A stretch of 64,000 nucleotides of DNA. Origin: Megaustenia siamemsis (taxonomy: Eukaryota; Mollusca; Gastropoda; Stylommatophora; Ariophantidae). Positions within the stretch are counted from its first letter, which is position 1; every line of letters begins with the position of its first letter. Below the pieces are notes generated by a model, which worked only from the letters and a program-made list of their open reading frames with translations, searched no databases and was not told the origin of the DNA. A program made the position numbers and the translations under genes. Where the stretch lies: the NCBI GenBank assembly GCA_032433765.1, contig JAVIAB010000073.1, positions 54,659,787 to 54,723,786 on the forward strand. Reading direction: 5' to 3'. This document shows positions 50,988 to 55,017 of the stretch, in pieces.

Positions 50988-53496
50988 GATCAGGACTCAA
51001 TCAGAGTAGGATTCCAGACTCTTACATGAAGTCAGCTGTCAGGTTAAGTGTGTTGATCGCCCCCACAGACAGAACATCACAATTAGAGTCTGCCAGATCC
51101 ACTCTGACTGAACACCCGTTAAAACGTTGCACTGTGTTCTGCGCCAGTGGCCCAGTGCATCCGATTTCAGCCAGCATTTTATTCAGGTTTGCTATCCTTA
51201 GCCTTCGATTGTCCCCAATCTTCCTGCAAGGCAACAGATGATCTTTTCTGTAGATGGTCGGCCCTACCAGGTTTACGAGCACCATCTGCCCGAGTCACTG
51301 GAGGTGACTAACACAGACATGCACACAGCGATACGAGGCATGACTAATACACATCAAGATATATGACACATGACTAACATAAACATGCACATAAATATAT
51401 GAGATATGACTGACATAGACACGCACACACAAAGATATGACACATGCCTAACATAGACATGCACACAAAGATATGAGATATGACCAACATAGACATGCAC
51501 ACACAAAGATATGAGATGTGACTAACATAGCCATGCACACACAGGGATATGAGATGTAACATACACAAACATGCACACACAAAGATATGAGATATGACCA
51601 ACATAAACATGCACACAAAGATATGAGATATCACTAACCAAAACATGCACACACAAAGATATGACACATGACTAACACAGATACATACTAAGATATGACT
51701 AAACACATACACGCATAAAGATATGAGACATGATTAACACGGACACACCAAGATATGAGATATGATTAAACATGACACACACCAAGATATGAGCCATGGC
51801 CAGCAACACACACACACGCTAAGATATGAGCCATGGCTAGCACAGAAACACATCAAGATATGAGCCATGGCTAGCACAGAAACACATCAAGATATGAGCC
51901 ATGGCTTCACGGAAAAAAACACCTAGAAATGAACCATGTCCAGCACAGAAACACATTAAGGTAACCATATGCTTGGGTTTGTTGTAGACGGCAGTCTCTT
52001 CTTAACGCGGGAATCATTGACATACGAGACGCAGGCCGCGACTAGCTGTTCACAGGTTTCGTTCAAACAGTTGTCCGGAGATTTGAGAGTGCAGTCTGAC
52101 CCGTAGAACGTTCCCTGCACATGCAGTTCCCGGATGACTGTTCACAGGTGTCGTTGAAACAGTTGTCCGGACATTTGAGAGTGCAGTCTGATCCGTAGTA
52201 CGTTTCCTTTCACGTACAGTCTGTACTTTCCGGGTCACATATGATGTCAAAGCCATCAGAACATGTCTGTTTGCACTGTAGCCCAAAATTACCATCGGGA
52301 CAAGTGTCACTACAGGTGTAGCCAGAACGTTTACATTGTAGGCATTTTCCGGATTTTTCCTCACATAAAGGACAGACACTAAGACAAGACCCGGAGCAGT
52401 CGTGTCCATAGATCCCATGTGAACAGTTGCCGTGACACGTACCGATGATGACGTTGTAGTCTTTGCAGCACCCACTACACACTGCACAAAACGACCAAGA
52501 ATGCCCGTCCAGAAAATAGGTATCTGTAAATATTTGCACCGCACTCACCGTCAGTGCACTGTCGGCCTGCGAAATGGTCGATGAGAACTCAATCTTAATG
52601 TGTGCCATTGTCGCTTGTGTGGTGACTACAATAGTGTTCATAGAAATGTTTGGGTATGATATATCATTATACTGGAACACTACACCGCCACTGTCAGAGA
52701 AAGCCTTTAGAGTGGCATTCATTACCCGAATCATAATGCTAGCTCGATGATAAATTCGAATGGTGTGAGTCTTCTGGGGCGTGGCAAAGTTCAGATAACA
52801 GTAAATACAATTGGTTCCACTTCTCAATTGTGTGTGTGTGCAGTCATTGTCATAGAGATTGATCTTTGTTTTGCCATTAAAAATATTATCTAAGTACCAG
52901 CACAAAATTTATTTGGGGACCGCGATAGTTCAGTTATTAGTGTACTGGACTACAACTGACAAGCAGTAGGGTTTGATTCTGATCGACGGCTTAAATAGAT
53001 AACATATTTTTCTGGGAAAGGAAAGAAGCAAGGGCGTAATATCGACCACATTACGCTAAAAATAATGTGCCGAAGAGCTATTTAAATTTTTTAAAAAAAT
53101 TTTAACGGGCGTTAACACCATATTCTCTATAGTGGGTTGGCTTTTAAAAAAAAATAATTTATTTAAGAAGGACACCCCACAAAAGGGTAGTAATTGTGGG
53201 GAAAAAAAGAAGAAAAAAACTACAGGCAAAAGGAATCTACTTTTATTTTTTATCTGCAGAAAAGACAGGCAGTAATCACAAAAAGACAGCCCGATTTACC
53301 CGTGTCAATATTCTTACTGCACCAAGTTTAAGCAAAACAACACGAGAAAAATCGCTATATCATGGAAACAAAAACTATGACAAACCTTTCCAAAGCCGTC
53401 TGTAAATTATGTCCATAGGGCTTTGTGAGTAGATCAATGTCCTTGATGCTGTCAATAGGCTGGGTATCTTCAACTGGCGTTCTTGGAAAACCTCGC
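6650..53496 (-). CDS. FAM149B1: FAM149 family protein gene (FAM149B1-like), 11 exons found, both ends incomplete
   Basis: Eleven minus-strand exons lie at 53386-53496, 48147-48285, 45214-45362, 39599-39736, 24210-24368, 22360-22492, 19520-19571, 16468-16562, 14796-14914, 13015-13162 and 6650-6793. Each has an AG acceptor and GT donor, and every junction phase agrees, giving 462 codons with no stop. Family-specific stretches occur in the same order as in human FAM149B1: ECQEW..FPHLRVLGKQ (the DUF3719 region), an acidic [10 protein letters not shown] segment, [33 protein letters not shown] and [16 protein letters not shown]. Human FAM149B1 is known as a primary-cilium protein mutated in Joubert-type ciliopathy; the same role here is inference. 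Vertebrates have A and B paralogues, and which one this single gene matches was not settled. The first identified exon opens in mid-codon and the last ends on a donor, so 5' and 3' exons are missing. Introns reach 15 kb and are full of transposons. Confidence 0.88.
7225..7385 (-). mobile_element. SINE S4 (tRNA-headed), single copy
   Basis: On the minus strand 'gctgaatggtcaaggggtaa' (A-box-like) and 'atgggtttgaatcctgcc' (B box), followed by 'gggaaattttctaatttgaa'. Confidence 0.55.
8222..8480 (+). mobile_element. SINE, S1-related older subfamily
   Basis: 'aactcagaggttaaagaact' head. The body 'cactcataaaatgtgccact' .. 'acatgggcacttatgcc' matches the element at position 1. Confidence 0.6.
8519..8746 (-). 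CDS. Small hypothetical ORF, 75 codons
   Basis: An ATG-started frame codes for a short basic, coiled-coil-like peptide ([15 protein letters not shown] .. [20 protein letters not shown]). No family recognised, no clear splice sites, and transposon remnants lie on both sides. It may be a relic of an old element. Confidence 0.2.
   Translation of the reverse strand: MAKTKKSGLPTLRGCIVVSYHPMIQYEEKKKKQSLRRTQSKIVSLMKESVQQLQITMDEQSEEQELEHYNFLYSK
8885..9530 (+). mobile_element. LINE family D, 3' part, with SINE inserted
   Basis: Plus-strand C-terminus [18 protein letters not shown], then [35 protein letters not shown] and [19 protein letters not shown], ending at a GATGATGATGATGA tail near 9525. A SINE interrupts it at 9250-9407. 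Closest to 60305-61350. Confidence 0.82.
9250..9407 (+). mobile_element. SINE S1, 5'-truncated copy
   Basis: An 11-bp TSD, AAGAGAATGGC, lies at 9239-9249 and 9408-9418 inside LINE family D. Only the body remains ('ctgggaaagtaaagcagcac' .. 'cgccacttggcgtgacgggg') with a T-rich tail. Confidence 0.9.
9531..12360. other. Intron sequence, nothing recognised except one small tandem repeat
   Basis: AT-rich FAM149 intron. Only the 25-bp repeat at 10498 stands out. ORFs here are short and look random. Confidence 0.5.
10498..10595 (+). repeat. Tandem repeat, about 25-bp unit, 4 copies
   Basis: The unit is about GTGCATGAAACTGTTATATT followed by ATTTA. Confidence 0.92.
12365..12890 (-). mobile_element. 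LINE family F: 5' leader joined to 3' end (internally deleted)
   Basis: Minus strand: 12890-12665 reads like an RTE-type leader ('ggatgccacgcactcaacg', 'aatggaagatggggagcaaa'). It runs straight into a C-terminal piece ([17 protein letters not shown]) and then a (CTT)n tail at 12360. The enzyme core is absent. Confidence 0.6.
13015..13162 (-). CDS. FAM149B1: FAM149-like gene exon (Ser/Arg-rich)
   Basis: 148 bases. The acceptor is ttttcccctcag and the donor is TTTT|gtgagt. The peptide is [20 protein letters not shown] and onward, ending [12 protein letters not shown]. It resembles the Ser-rich RTLHPIS region of human FAM149B1. It ends in phase 0. Confidence 0.8.
13240..13385 (+). mobile_element. 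LINE 3' tail remnant
   Basis: A short decayed stretch (tggtgtggcatgatggcag .. gcatgatgcagg) ending in GATGATGATGATAA, the layout of a GAT-tailed LINE end. Confidence 0.35.
13386..14224. other. Intron sequence, nothing recognised
   Basis: AT-rich, no repeat family or exon-like frame seen. Confidence 0.5.
14225..14600 (-). mobile_element. LINE family G, C-terminal fragment
   Basis: A 117-codon minus-strand frame with a LINE tail pattern: [20 protein letters not shown], then [20 protein letters not shown]. No TSD found. Confidence 0.7.
14796..14914 (-). CDS. FAM149B1: FAM149-like gene exon ([12 protein letters not shown])
   Basis: 119 bases. The acceptor is tatcttgttctag and the donor is CTGAT|gtgagt. 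It starts in phase 0. The segment [18 protein letters not shown] matches VNDLLVHGMPLQPRNLS in human FAM149B1. AT plus G of the next exon gives Met. It was found by looking for the piece needed between the 16468 and 13015 exons, and both phases fit. Confidence 0.83.
15135..15302 (+). mobile_element. LINE family B, 3' tail fragment
   Basis: Matches the last 165 bases of family B ([16 protein letters not shown] end, the 'ctacgccctatgggc' block) and ends in (GATA)n. Confidence 0.8.
15352..15647 (-). mobile_element. SINE S2, full-length
   Basis: On the minus strand the head has an A box (tagctgagtggttagtgtg) and a B box (gggttcgatcccc). The body is 'gcctggtgtgataccgacta' and the end GGAACCTTTACC plus poly-T. 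A different family from S1 although both share a tRNA-type start. Confidence 0.85.
16468..16562 (-). CDS. FAM149B1: FAM149-like gene exon (linker)
   Basis: 95 bases. The acceptor is ttgccttcag and the donor is AGA|gtaagt. It codes for [20 protein letters not shown] then [11 protein letters not shown]. Little of this is conserved in vertebrates. The call rests on the 1+2 phase fit with the previous exon, phase 0 at the end, good splice signals and the correct strand. Confidence 0.72.
16657..18735 (-). mobile_element. LINE family A, older 5'-truncated copy
   Basis: Starts at the (CTT)n tail and runs through C-terminus, RT ([24 protein letters not shown]) and linker, then stops in the linker at 18735 (..ctctttaagaaac). 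Many frameshifts and stops break it into short frames, so it is older than the other two large copies. It lies in the FAM149 intron between exons 16468 and 19520. Confidence 0.85.
18876..19055 (-). mobile_element. LINE family D, 3' fragment
   Basis: Starts with TCATCATCATG, then the minus-strand D tail ('accggttggcgtaggtgatc') and the C-terminus to 'gccagttgtaacca'. Confidence 0.8.
19520..19571 (-). CDS. FAM149B1: FAM149-like gene micro-exon
   Basis: 52 bases. The acceptor is tctctgacag and the donor is TCAG|gtattc. It codes for 17 residues, [17 protein letters not shown], which continue the amphipathic helix after VFDHVWQE (human: VVSCMEQL..). One base, G, is left over and pairs with AT of the next exon to make Asp. 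Confidence 0.83.
19663..19770 (-). mobile_element. SINE S1, 3' fragment
   Basis: Minus orientation: 'gtcacgccaagtggcgtata' through 'ttcggcacatgatttttt'. The head is missing. Confidence 0.82.
20113..20165 (-). mobile_element. LINE family B tail remnant
   Basis: CTATCTATCTATTG followed by a diverged copy of the B 3' end (tttcgagccaaagacggc). About 50 bases only. Confidence 0.5.
20256..20348 (+). repeat. Microsatellite (AT)n, interrupted
   Basis: Runs of AT with TACAT interruptions. Confidence 0.95.
21100..21202 (+). repeat. Compound microsatellite (CT)n(CA)n(CT)n
   Basis: (CT)n, then CACGCACGCACG, (CA)n, and again (CT)n. Confidence 0.97.
21412..21730 (+). mobile_element. LINE family B, 3' fragment
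   Basis: Codes in broken frame for [20 protein letters not shown] and [10 protein letters not shown], followed by the B 3' end and (GATA)n at 21710-21730. Confidence 0.85.
21911..22025 (+). mobile_element. LINE family B, diverged 3' fragment
   Basis: 'cctcaatgagatagagttgc' and 'cacagaacagagacaagtgg' match the B C-terminus. The block after 'gctgctagaa' is reduced to an AATAGATAGATA tail. Confidence 0.65.
22360..22492 (-). CDS. FAM149B1: FAM149-like gene exon (GYPPI...VFDHVW)
   Basis: 133 bases. The acceptor is gtatctaacag and the donor is GAA|gtaagt. After a basic linker ([11 protein letters not shown]) comes [20 protein letters not shown] then DHVWQE, close to [20 protein letters not shown] then DSVW in human FAM149B1. 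It ends in phase 0. Confidence 0.92.
22573..22910 (+). mobile_element. LINE family A, 3' fragment
   Basis: Plus-strand 3' end of family A: 'tggaaatggcaggacaaaat' leads into the RRR..PQGKR-type C-terminus, ending in aggaagaagaa at 22910. It is opposite in orientation to the copy at 16657-18735. Confidence 0.78.
23345..23680 (-). mobile_element. SINE S3 (tRNA-headed), copy 1
   Basis: On the minus strand: 'ggtctcgaggcaagacgccg', B box 'gtgggttcaaaaccg', the body with 'cctggtctcagcagcaaggt' and the end 'gacatcatcagaggtaaaag'. Matches 27075-27397 in reverse orientation over about 320 bases. Confidence 0.78.
24210..24368 (-). CDS. FAM149B1: FAM149-like gene exon (acidic EDVIAVDY segment)
   Basis: 159 bases. 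The acceptor is ttatttttcag and the donor is AAT-AT|gtaagt. The peptide runs [20 protein letters not shown] .. [20 protein letters not shown]. It matches the acidic 'EEYLAFD'-like stretch that precedes GYPP in human FAM149B1. AT at the end plus A from the next exon gives Ile. Two S3 SINE copies in opposite orientation flank this exon (23345-23680 and 27075-27397). Confidence 0.87.
24505..24732 (-). mobile_element. SINE S2, older copy
   Basis: 'ggcagcatggtgtttgtgtc' and 'aagaaaaatctctggtgttc' match the S2 body. The B box is worn (aggttcaaattcccagc). Confidence 0.65.
25385..25590 (+). mobile_element. LINE family H, C-terminal fragment
   Basis: 'gcagaccaagactaaagtgg', 'atgatgacatcaaaaggtgg' and a broken tail, matching 29635-29835 and 56700-56830. 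Confidence 0.6.
26085..26165 (+). repeat. Tandem duplication, about 45-bp unit, 2 copies
   Basis: Both copies carry 'aatagaccatggccattatt' or 'aaaagaccatggtcattgtt' followed by 'gtcat'. Confidence 0.85.
26410..26461 (+). repeat. Microsatellite (GA)n
   Basis: About 25 GA units with one interruption. Confidence 0.97.
27075..27397 (+). mobile_element. SINE S3 (tRNA-headed), copy 2
   Basis: 'ggttggtctcaaggcaagat', B box 'gtgggttcaaatccgg', body 'cctggtctcagcagcgaggc', end 'gacttcgtcagaggtaaaag'. Directly followed by LINE family C. Confidence 0.78.
27396..28030 (+). mobile_element. LINE family C, decayed RT fragment
   Basis: RT motifs [12 protein letters not shown] and [18 protein letters not shown] lie in two frames (27400-27650). 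A badly decayed C-terminus follows to about 28030. It begins exactly where the S3 SINE copy ends. Confidence 0.7.
28345..28625 (-). repeat. Minisatellite, 33-bp unit, about 8 copies
   Basis: The unit contains CATCTTGAATCCATACAT and ATAATTTATTCACCA. On the minus strand it stays open for 98 codons as an 11-residue repeat ([11 protein letters not shown]). There is no sign that it is a gene. Confidence 0.92.
29050..29170 (+). mobile_element. SINE S2, 5' part
   Basis: Plus orientation: 'atggttagtgcactaacctg', then 'ggggtccacccagtcttttt' and 'ggggtaccagagaaac'. The 3' half is lost. Confidence 0.5.
29635..29835 (+). mobile_element. LINE family H, C-terminal fragment
   Basis: 'ccctattggaagtcatcttt' through 'gcagccagcctcggatgtta' and a GATGATGA tail. 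Broken frame; resembles 25385-25590. Confidence 0.6.
29960..30359 (-). mobile_element. LINE family A, 3' fragment
   Basis: A 13-bp TSD, AGTTCATATATAC, lies at 29947-29959 and 30360-30372. Only the last 400 bases of family A are present ([23 protein letters not shown]), ending in (CTT)n. A clean, severely 5'-truncated insertion. Confidence 0.88.
30523..30675 (-). mobile_element. SINE S2, 3' part
   Basis: 'gtaaagtaaagttccgtgcc', 'gagtatggtgttagtgacca' and 'agaaaaatctcttgtaccca' match S2. The head is missing. Confidence 0.75.
30676..32410. other. Intron sequence, nothing recognised
   Basis: AT-rich. (AAT)n near 32024 only. Confidence 0.5.
32412..32790 (-). mobile_element. LINE fragment related to family B
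   Basis: Minus-strand C-terminal domain: [14 protein letters not shown], then [20 protein letters not shown] and [10 protein letters not shown]. Same layout as family B but diverged; closest to the copy at 62925-63765. Confidence 0.75.
32907..33172. mobile_element. piggyBac-type MITE, 266 bp, TTAA target
   Basis: TTAA lies at 32903-32906 and again at 33173-33176. Just inside are inverted ends: CTCTTTCCGTACG on the left and CGTATGGAAAGAG on the right, with one mismatch in 13. The interior has no open frame. TTAA duplication is the signature of piggyBac transposases (established). No transposase gene is present in this window. Confidence 0.75.
33177..34233. other. GC-richer stretch of unknown nature
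   Basis: 33180-33540 has higher GC and CpG than its surroundings, with a 72-codon plus-strand frame (33296-33514) that I do not recognise. A GAAGAA-rich tract follows at 33540-33600 and a TATGGCGGAC motif lies at 34091. No gene supported. Confidence 0.35.
34234..34385 (+). repeat. Tandem duplication, about 75-bp unit, 2 copies
   Basis: Both copies contain TTAGATTCTAGAAGTCTAA and CTTTGACGTGTCTGTCTCAC, with few differences. Confidence 0.92.
34757..37448 (-). mobile_element. LINE family A, 5'-truncated copy
   Basis: Two large frames remain: RT plus C-terminus (35012-35965) and endonuclease plus linker (36006-37322). Motifs include [43 protein letters not shown] and [10 protein letters not shown]. 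The first part of the endonuclease is missing. A 13-bp TSD, GTTTTATATATAT, lies at 34744-34756 and 37449-37461. The two frames no longer join because of small indels (near 35970-36010 and 35690). Very close in sequence to the copy at 232-5329. Confidence 0.88.
37453..37514 (+). repeat. (TA)n then poly-T
   Basis: (TA)n directly after the TSD of the family A LINE at 34757-37448, then 16 T. It probably grew from the TA-rich TSD. Confidence 0.95.
37515..38594. other. Intron sequence, nothing recognised
   Basis: AT-rich, no coding texture. A G-run lies at 38482-38491. Confidence 0.5.
38595..38634 (+). repeat. Microsatellite (CT)n
   Basis: About 20 CT units with one TTT interruption, 180 bases before the RNase H LINE fragment. 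Confidence 0.95.
38815..39385 (+). mobile_element. LINE family I: RNase H domain and 3' end with (GA)n tail
   Basis: 38820-39120 codes for an RNase H fold: [32 protein letters not shown] and [11 protein letters not shown] supply the D, E, D catalytic pattern. Then 39120-39340 has a shifted C-terminus with a CHH..C-type end ('[20 protein letters not shown]' frame and others) and the tail (GA)n at 39353-39375. RNase H in a non-LTR element points to the I or R1 superfamily. Confidence 0.75.
39599..39736 (-). CDS. FAM149B1: FAM149-like gene exon (VLGKQ)
   Basis: 138 bases. The acceptor is gttatttttag and the donor is CAGGG|gtaaga. The first base completes Arg, so the peptide reads FPHLR/VLGKQ across the junction, matching FPHLRILGRQ in human FAM149B1. 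A Ser/Pro-rich tail follows ([18 protein letters not shown]). Two bases, GG, are carried over to make Gly with the next exon. An 18-bp tandem array begins only about 40 bases upstream of the acceptor. Confidence 0.9.
39776..40106 (+). repeat. Minisatellite, 18-bp unit, about 18 copies
   Basis: The unit is ACTGGTATCTGTCACAAG with variants (ctgccacaag, cagaag, cacaac). Because 18 is divisible by three, several frames stay open as six-residue repeats. It lies in a FAM149 intron about 40 bases upstream of the acceptor of exon 39599-39736. Confidence 0.93.
40370..40394 (+). repeat. Poly-A run
   Basis: About 23 A with no recognised element upstream. Confidence 0.95.
40491..40751 (+). mobile_element. 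SINE S1, full-length
   Basis: A 12-bp TSD, ACTGTGTGAAGT, lies at 40479-40490 and 40752-40763. The tRNA-like head has an A box (tagctcagtggttagtg, 40501 onward) and a B box (ggttcgatccc, 40546 onward). The body ends in 'gcgtgacgggggcactttag' plus poly-T. Length 261. Confidence 0.93.
40769..41009 (+). mobile_element. LINE family D, 3' fragment
   Basis: Codes for [20 protein letters not shown], then [20 protein letters not shown] and [15 protein letters not shown]. Ends in (ATG)n. GAAGTATCT occurs on both sides (about 40760 and 41010) as a likely TSD. Confidence 0.85.
41175..41440 (-). mobile_element. LINE family B, 3' fragment
   Basis: Begins with (CTAT)n and 'tcgagccgtagccggcccat', then the minus-strand C-terminus of family B up to 'ttacctgttgtttccca'. 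Very similar to 1514-1775. Confidence 0.85.
41690..42240 (-). mobile_element. Probable decayed LINE fragment
   Basis: On the minus strand, short broken frames with LINE-like phrases ([40 protein letters not shown]). No borders recognised. Confidence 0.35.
42280..42722 (+). mobile_element. Composite element: unknown GC-richer head joined to LINE family D tail
   Basis: 42600-42722 is the D 3' end ([20 protein letters not shown]) with an ATGATGATGA tail. The 320 bases before it are clearly GC-richer, have no open frame, and include 'ggaaaggaatggcaaactac', a style typical of LINE leaders. It may be an internally deleted element. The head's identity is inference. Confidence 0.5.
42970..43168 (+). 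CDS. Candidate exon of an unidentified protein, antisense inside a FAM149 intron
   Basis: An open stretch with protein-like composition reads [20 protein letters not shown] then [17 protein letters not shown] .. [20 protein letters not shown]. The upstream side has a possible acceptor (ctcacactcacag) and the downstream side a donor-like TTCAAG|gttagt. The peptide looks like part of a helical protein, but I do not recognise the family. It could be an exon of a gene on the plus strand or a captured or dead fragment. The donor marks exactly where the 23-bp tandem array begins. Confidence 0.4.
43169..44676 (+). repeat. Minisatellite, 23-bp unit, about 65 copies
   Basis: The unit is GTTAGTAAAGCAG followed by CTCATCCAAG or CTCATCCAAA. 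The spacing is constant at 23 bases with few substitutions. A block with rare variants (gcagccca, gcagctcctcc, gcagttcatcc, gctgctcatcc) occurs at 43453 and again at 43821, 368 bases or 16 units apart, so the array grew partly by copying blocks. It begins exactly at the donor of the candidate exon 42970-43168. Confidence 0.95.
44677..45213. other. Intron sequence after the 23-bp array, nothing recognised
   Basis: Ordinary AT-rich sequence up to the donor of exon 45214-45362. Confidence 0.5.
45214..45362 (-). CDS. FAM149B1: FAM149-like gene exon carrying the DUF3719 core
   Basis: 149 bases. The acceptor is ctctttctag and the donor is CTCAG|gtgagt. It starts in phase 0 with [17 protein letters not shown] and ends [14 protein letters not shown], with AG left over to make Arg with the next exon. 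The EC.EW...FPHLR motif is the hallmark of DUF3719 and is the strongest single piece of evidence for the family. Confidence 0.9.
45583..45760 (+). mobile_element. SINE S1, old copy
   Basis: 'tagctaagtggttaatgaat', 'ggtttgaacctgagacagct' and 'actgacgtaatattgaccat' match S1 with many changes. Confidence 0.7.
45836..46130 (+). repeat. Minisatellite, 59-bp unit, 5 copies
   Basis: The unit contains CGATCAATGTAATTGTCGCT and TGGTCAGAGCTCAATGAGA. The 'cgatcaatg' block recurs at 45857, 45916, 45975, 46034 and 46093. Confidence 0.95.
46445..47060 (+). mobile_element. LINE family E, 3' part, with SINE inserted
   Basis: 'gaaaagaaattggcttataa', 'aagacaaagtgggttggaaa' and, after the SINE (46635-46898), 'acatccaagagaccttaaac' match the copy at 55483-55765. 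Frames are broken. A CTGGCTAGAGA segment repeats at the end. Confidence 0.65.
46635..46898 (+). mobile_element. SINE S1, full-length
   Basis: A 12-bp TSD, GTTCCAGGAAGA, lies at 46623-46634 and 46899-46910, inside LINE family E. A box 'cagctcagtggttagtg', B box 'ggttcgatccc', T-rich end. Confidence 0.92.
47435..48064 (-). mobile_element. LINE family D, 5'-truncated copy
   Basis: A 12-bp TSD, TTAATGTGTGGT, lies at 47423-47434 and 48065-48076. Minus-strand pieces: [37 protein letters not shown], then [20 protein letters not shown] and the (CAT)n tail. It lies about 70 bases into the intron after FAM149 exon 48147-48285. Confidence 0.9.
48147..48285 (-). CDS. FAM149B1: FAM149-like gene exon (Ser/Thr-rich N-terminal segment)
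   Basis: 139 bases. The acceptor is tctctgagcag and the donor is GAT|gtgagt. It codes for a Ser/Thr/Gly-rich stretch ([14 protein letters not shown] .. [10 protein letters not shown]) that matches the Ser-rich region just before the conserved domain in human FAM149B1. It ends on a complete codon, and the next exon starts on one. A family D LINE sits about 70 bases inside the following intron (47435-48064). Confidence 0.78.
48630..49010 (-). mobile_element. Possible LINE 3' remnant
   Basis: GC and codon-like texture resemble the C-terminal ends of LINEs on the minus strand, but no clear motif survives. Confidence 0.2.
49165..49345 (-). mobile_element. LINE family D, old 3' fragment
   Basis: A diverged minus-strand D tail ('gcgttagcgatcatgtcctt') and C-terminus to 'tcggttgtaaccaa'. 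Confidence 0.65.
49508..49995 (-). mobile_element. LINE family D, copy with internal deletion
   Basis: Same segment as 47435-48064 but missing about 65 bases near 49885 (the [10 protein letters not shown] part). The C-terminus is intact: [29 protein letters not shown] occurs at about 49500 and 49996 as a probable TSD. Confidence 0.82.
50345..50550 (-). mobile_element. tRNA-headed SINE, S2-like
   Basis: On the minus strand a head 'ggatggccgaatcgataact' with B box 'gcgggttcgaatgctag' and a body reaching 'ggacccagtaaggcaataat'. Diverged from S2. Confidence 0.5.
50700..50765 (+). repeat. Microsatellite (CACG)n(CA)n
   Basis: ACGCACGCACG runs followed by (CA)n. Confidence 0.95.
50955..51290 (-). 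mobile_element. LINE family I, 3' end with (GA)n tail
   Basis: Minus strand ends in 'gagtcctgatcgcagagaga', matching the end of 38815-39385. (CT)n at 50955-50984 is the tail. The frame codes for [20 protein letters not shown], probably the region after RNase H. Confidence 0.6.
51310..51965 (+). repeat. Imperfect minisatellite, about 36-bp unit
   Basis: Units contain AAGATATGAGATATGACTAA and CATAGACATGCACACAC, and are progressively altered after 51760 (gatatgagccatggctagc). The open frame on the minus strand comes from the repeat itself. Confidence 0.88.
52030..52905 (-). pseudogene. Broken fragment of a multiple-EGF-domain receptor-like gene
   Basis: The first part (about 52905-52500) resembles the lectin-like N-terminal region of molluscan MEGF-type proteins ([20 protein letters not shown] .. 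[10 protein letters not shown]). EGF-like repeats follow with regular cysteines ([38 protein letters not shown]). A TGA at 52210-52212 replaces a cysteine codon of one EGF repeat. The same frame continues afterwards with [19 protein letters not shown]. Near 52110 a one-base deletion shifts the next repeat ([14 protein letters not shown]). Such proteins are usually cell-surface or secreted scavenger-like receptors. This copy lies in a FAM149 intron, has a SINE at its 5' side and is most likely dead. Confidence 0.68.
52915..53130 (+). mobile_element. SINE S1, diverged copy
   Basis: 'accgcgatagttcagttatt' and 'tttctgggaaaggaaagaag' match S1. It lies at the 5' side of the EGF pseudogene. Confidence 0.8.
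53386..53496 (-). CDS. FAM149B1: FAM149-like gene, most upstream exon identified
   Basis: 111 bases. The acceptor is tgtttcag and the donor is AAG|gtttgt, a weaker donor than in the other exons. It opens with one base of a split codon, so an upstream exon must end with two. The peptide begins [20 protein letters not shown] and ends in ..QTALE. Two bases remain at the donor and join the C of the next exon to give Ser. Sequence similarity to vertebrate FAM149 is weak here; the call rests on phase agreement, strand and position. Confidence 0.68.
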
Positions 53497-54957
53497 CTGA
53501 AACATTACAAGGGGAAATAAGTAAGACGAAACTAATATTTCAAGATAGTGAAAGATTAAAAAAAAAAGGTTGAATTAATATTTCAATTAGTGCAAGATTT
53601 AAAAAAGGGTTGAAATATTTCAAATTCGTGCAATATTTTTTTTTTTTTAAGTTGAATTAGTATTTCAAGTAAACAAATTAAGTTAATACTAGAGGTTAAA
53701 ACTTGGCAACTTGGAAAAAGATAACCACCAAACAGAAATTAAAGTGAAGAAAGGGCAAAACGACAGTCGGTGAAATATATACATTTATTTTAAAAAGTGT
53801 CATTATCATCTTTATCAACAACAACTTCGCAACAACCACTCAGTAATTTATGATAAGCAGTCTCCAAATAAACTTGGTAAATTCTCTATTAACTATGAAC
53901 CGTTAGCATTTTTATCTTGTATTAAGAATTACTAGAACCACCAGCATACGCACTTTGCAACATCTGCTAAGATATGTATCCATGTTTCCGTTGGCGTGTG
54001 TTTTGTGAACTCAAAAATATTAACTACTTCGCAAAAAATTAATGAGTAGATTGCTGGAGTAATAGACGTCAGAACATTTCAGGCAAAACGTAGACAGCGC
54101 CACCTATTTTCTGCTAACATTTTCATGTGTGAGTGTTTAAGTTCCTGTGTATACATAAAAAAAATACCATGACTTCTTTCAAACGTTCTCCTTTCATTAT
54201 TTATCTGTTACTCCTACTTCATTTCCACAATTTAAGTAACTCCCCCTCCCCCCCCCCCACACACACACCCACACTCTTTCTCACACACACTGCCCCGAAT
54301 TTTACTGACGTTTGCCTGCCTTTTCTTGCACTCCCCTCCTTCCCATGTTGTACCCCCCTCTGTACTTAAATATGACATCAATATTCTGCTCACAACTACA
54401 GTGAATACAAAAAAACACACTCTATTTGAACCATCCATTAGATCACTACCACTCTCCGCCCTGTATAATACGCCCCTAACCCTTCAGTATATCTCGTCCT
54501 TCTTATCATACCCATCAATTGCAATTATTTCTCATTACACGTGACCGATCGCACACAAACTAGAAACAAACAAGACTTATTTAATGCGCAAGGATAAATC
54601 GTTATTCCTTTAAAATCTTTTGCATTATCTTTGGAGTGGGTCGGATGCGATGTCCTACGCCCGCTGTATTGACTGGTTAGAGTTCCCTTTACAACAGCAC
54701 GTTCGATTTAAAACGTAACCGAAGGTCATGCACGTAGAGGAGTAAAGTACACATCGTGTTATGAAACTTCGGCTGGTGACCTTTCAACGAGAAGTAATGA
54801 TCTGGAAAAGATGCGCATTTTCTCATAATCATTGACACAATCTGTCCAGAAGTTGTAGTAAAGCAAACTGCTGGCAGTAGCGATAATGTAAGGGTCTTGT
54901 ATCACTATTAAAGAGATAGATAGTTCGTAAAATTTTATAAGGACGATTTTAAAAAGA
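53497..54957. other. Nothing recognised
   Basis: A TTTCAA-rich local repetition at 53530-53670 and a C-rich run at 54240-54290. An unseen 5' FAM149 exon could lie here. Confidence 0.4.
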
Positions 54958-54964
54958 ATTTATA

Positions 54965-55012
<48 letters not shown>
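54958..55012 (+). repeat. Microsatellite (AT)n
   Basis: About 27 AT units directly before a SINE S1 copy. Confidence 0.97.
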
Positions 55013-55013
<1 letters not shown>

Positions 55014-55017
55014 CAGG

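Noticed and set aside
51374..51712. Cysteine-rich 112-codon minus-strand protein
   Set aside because: The frame is produced by the 36-bp repeat and shows repeat-driven residues only.
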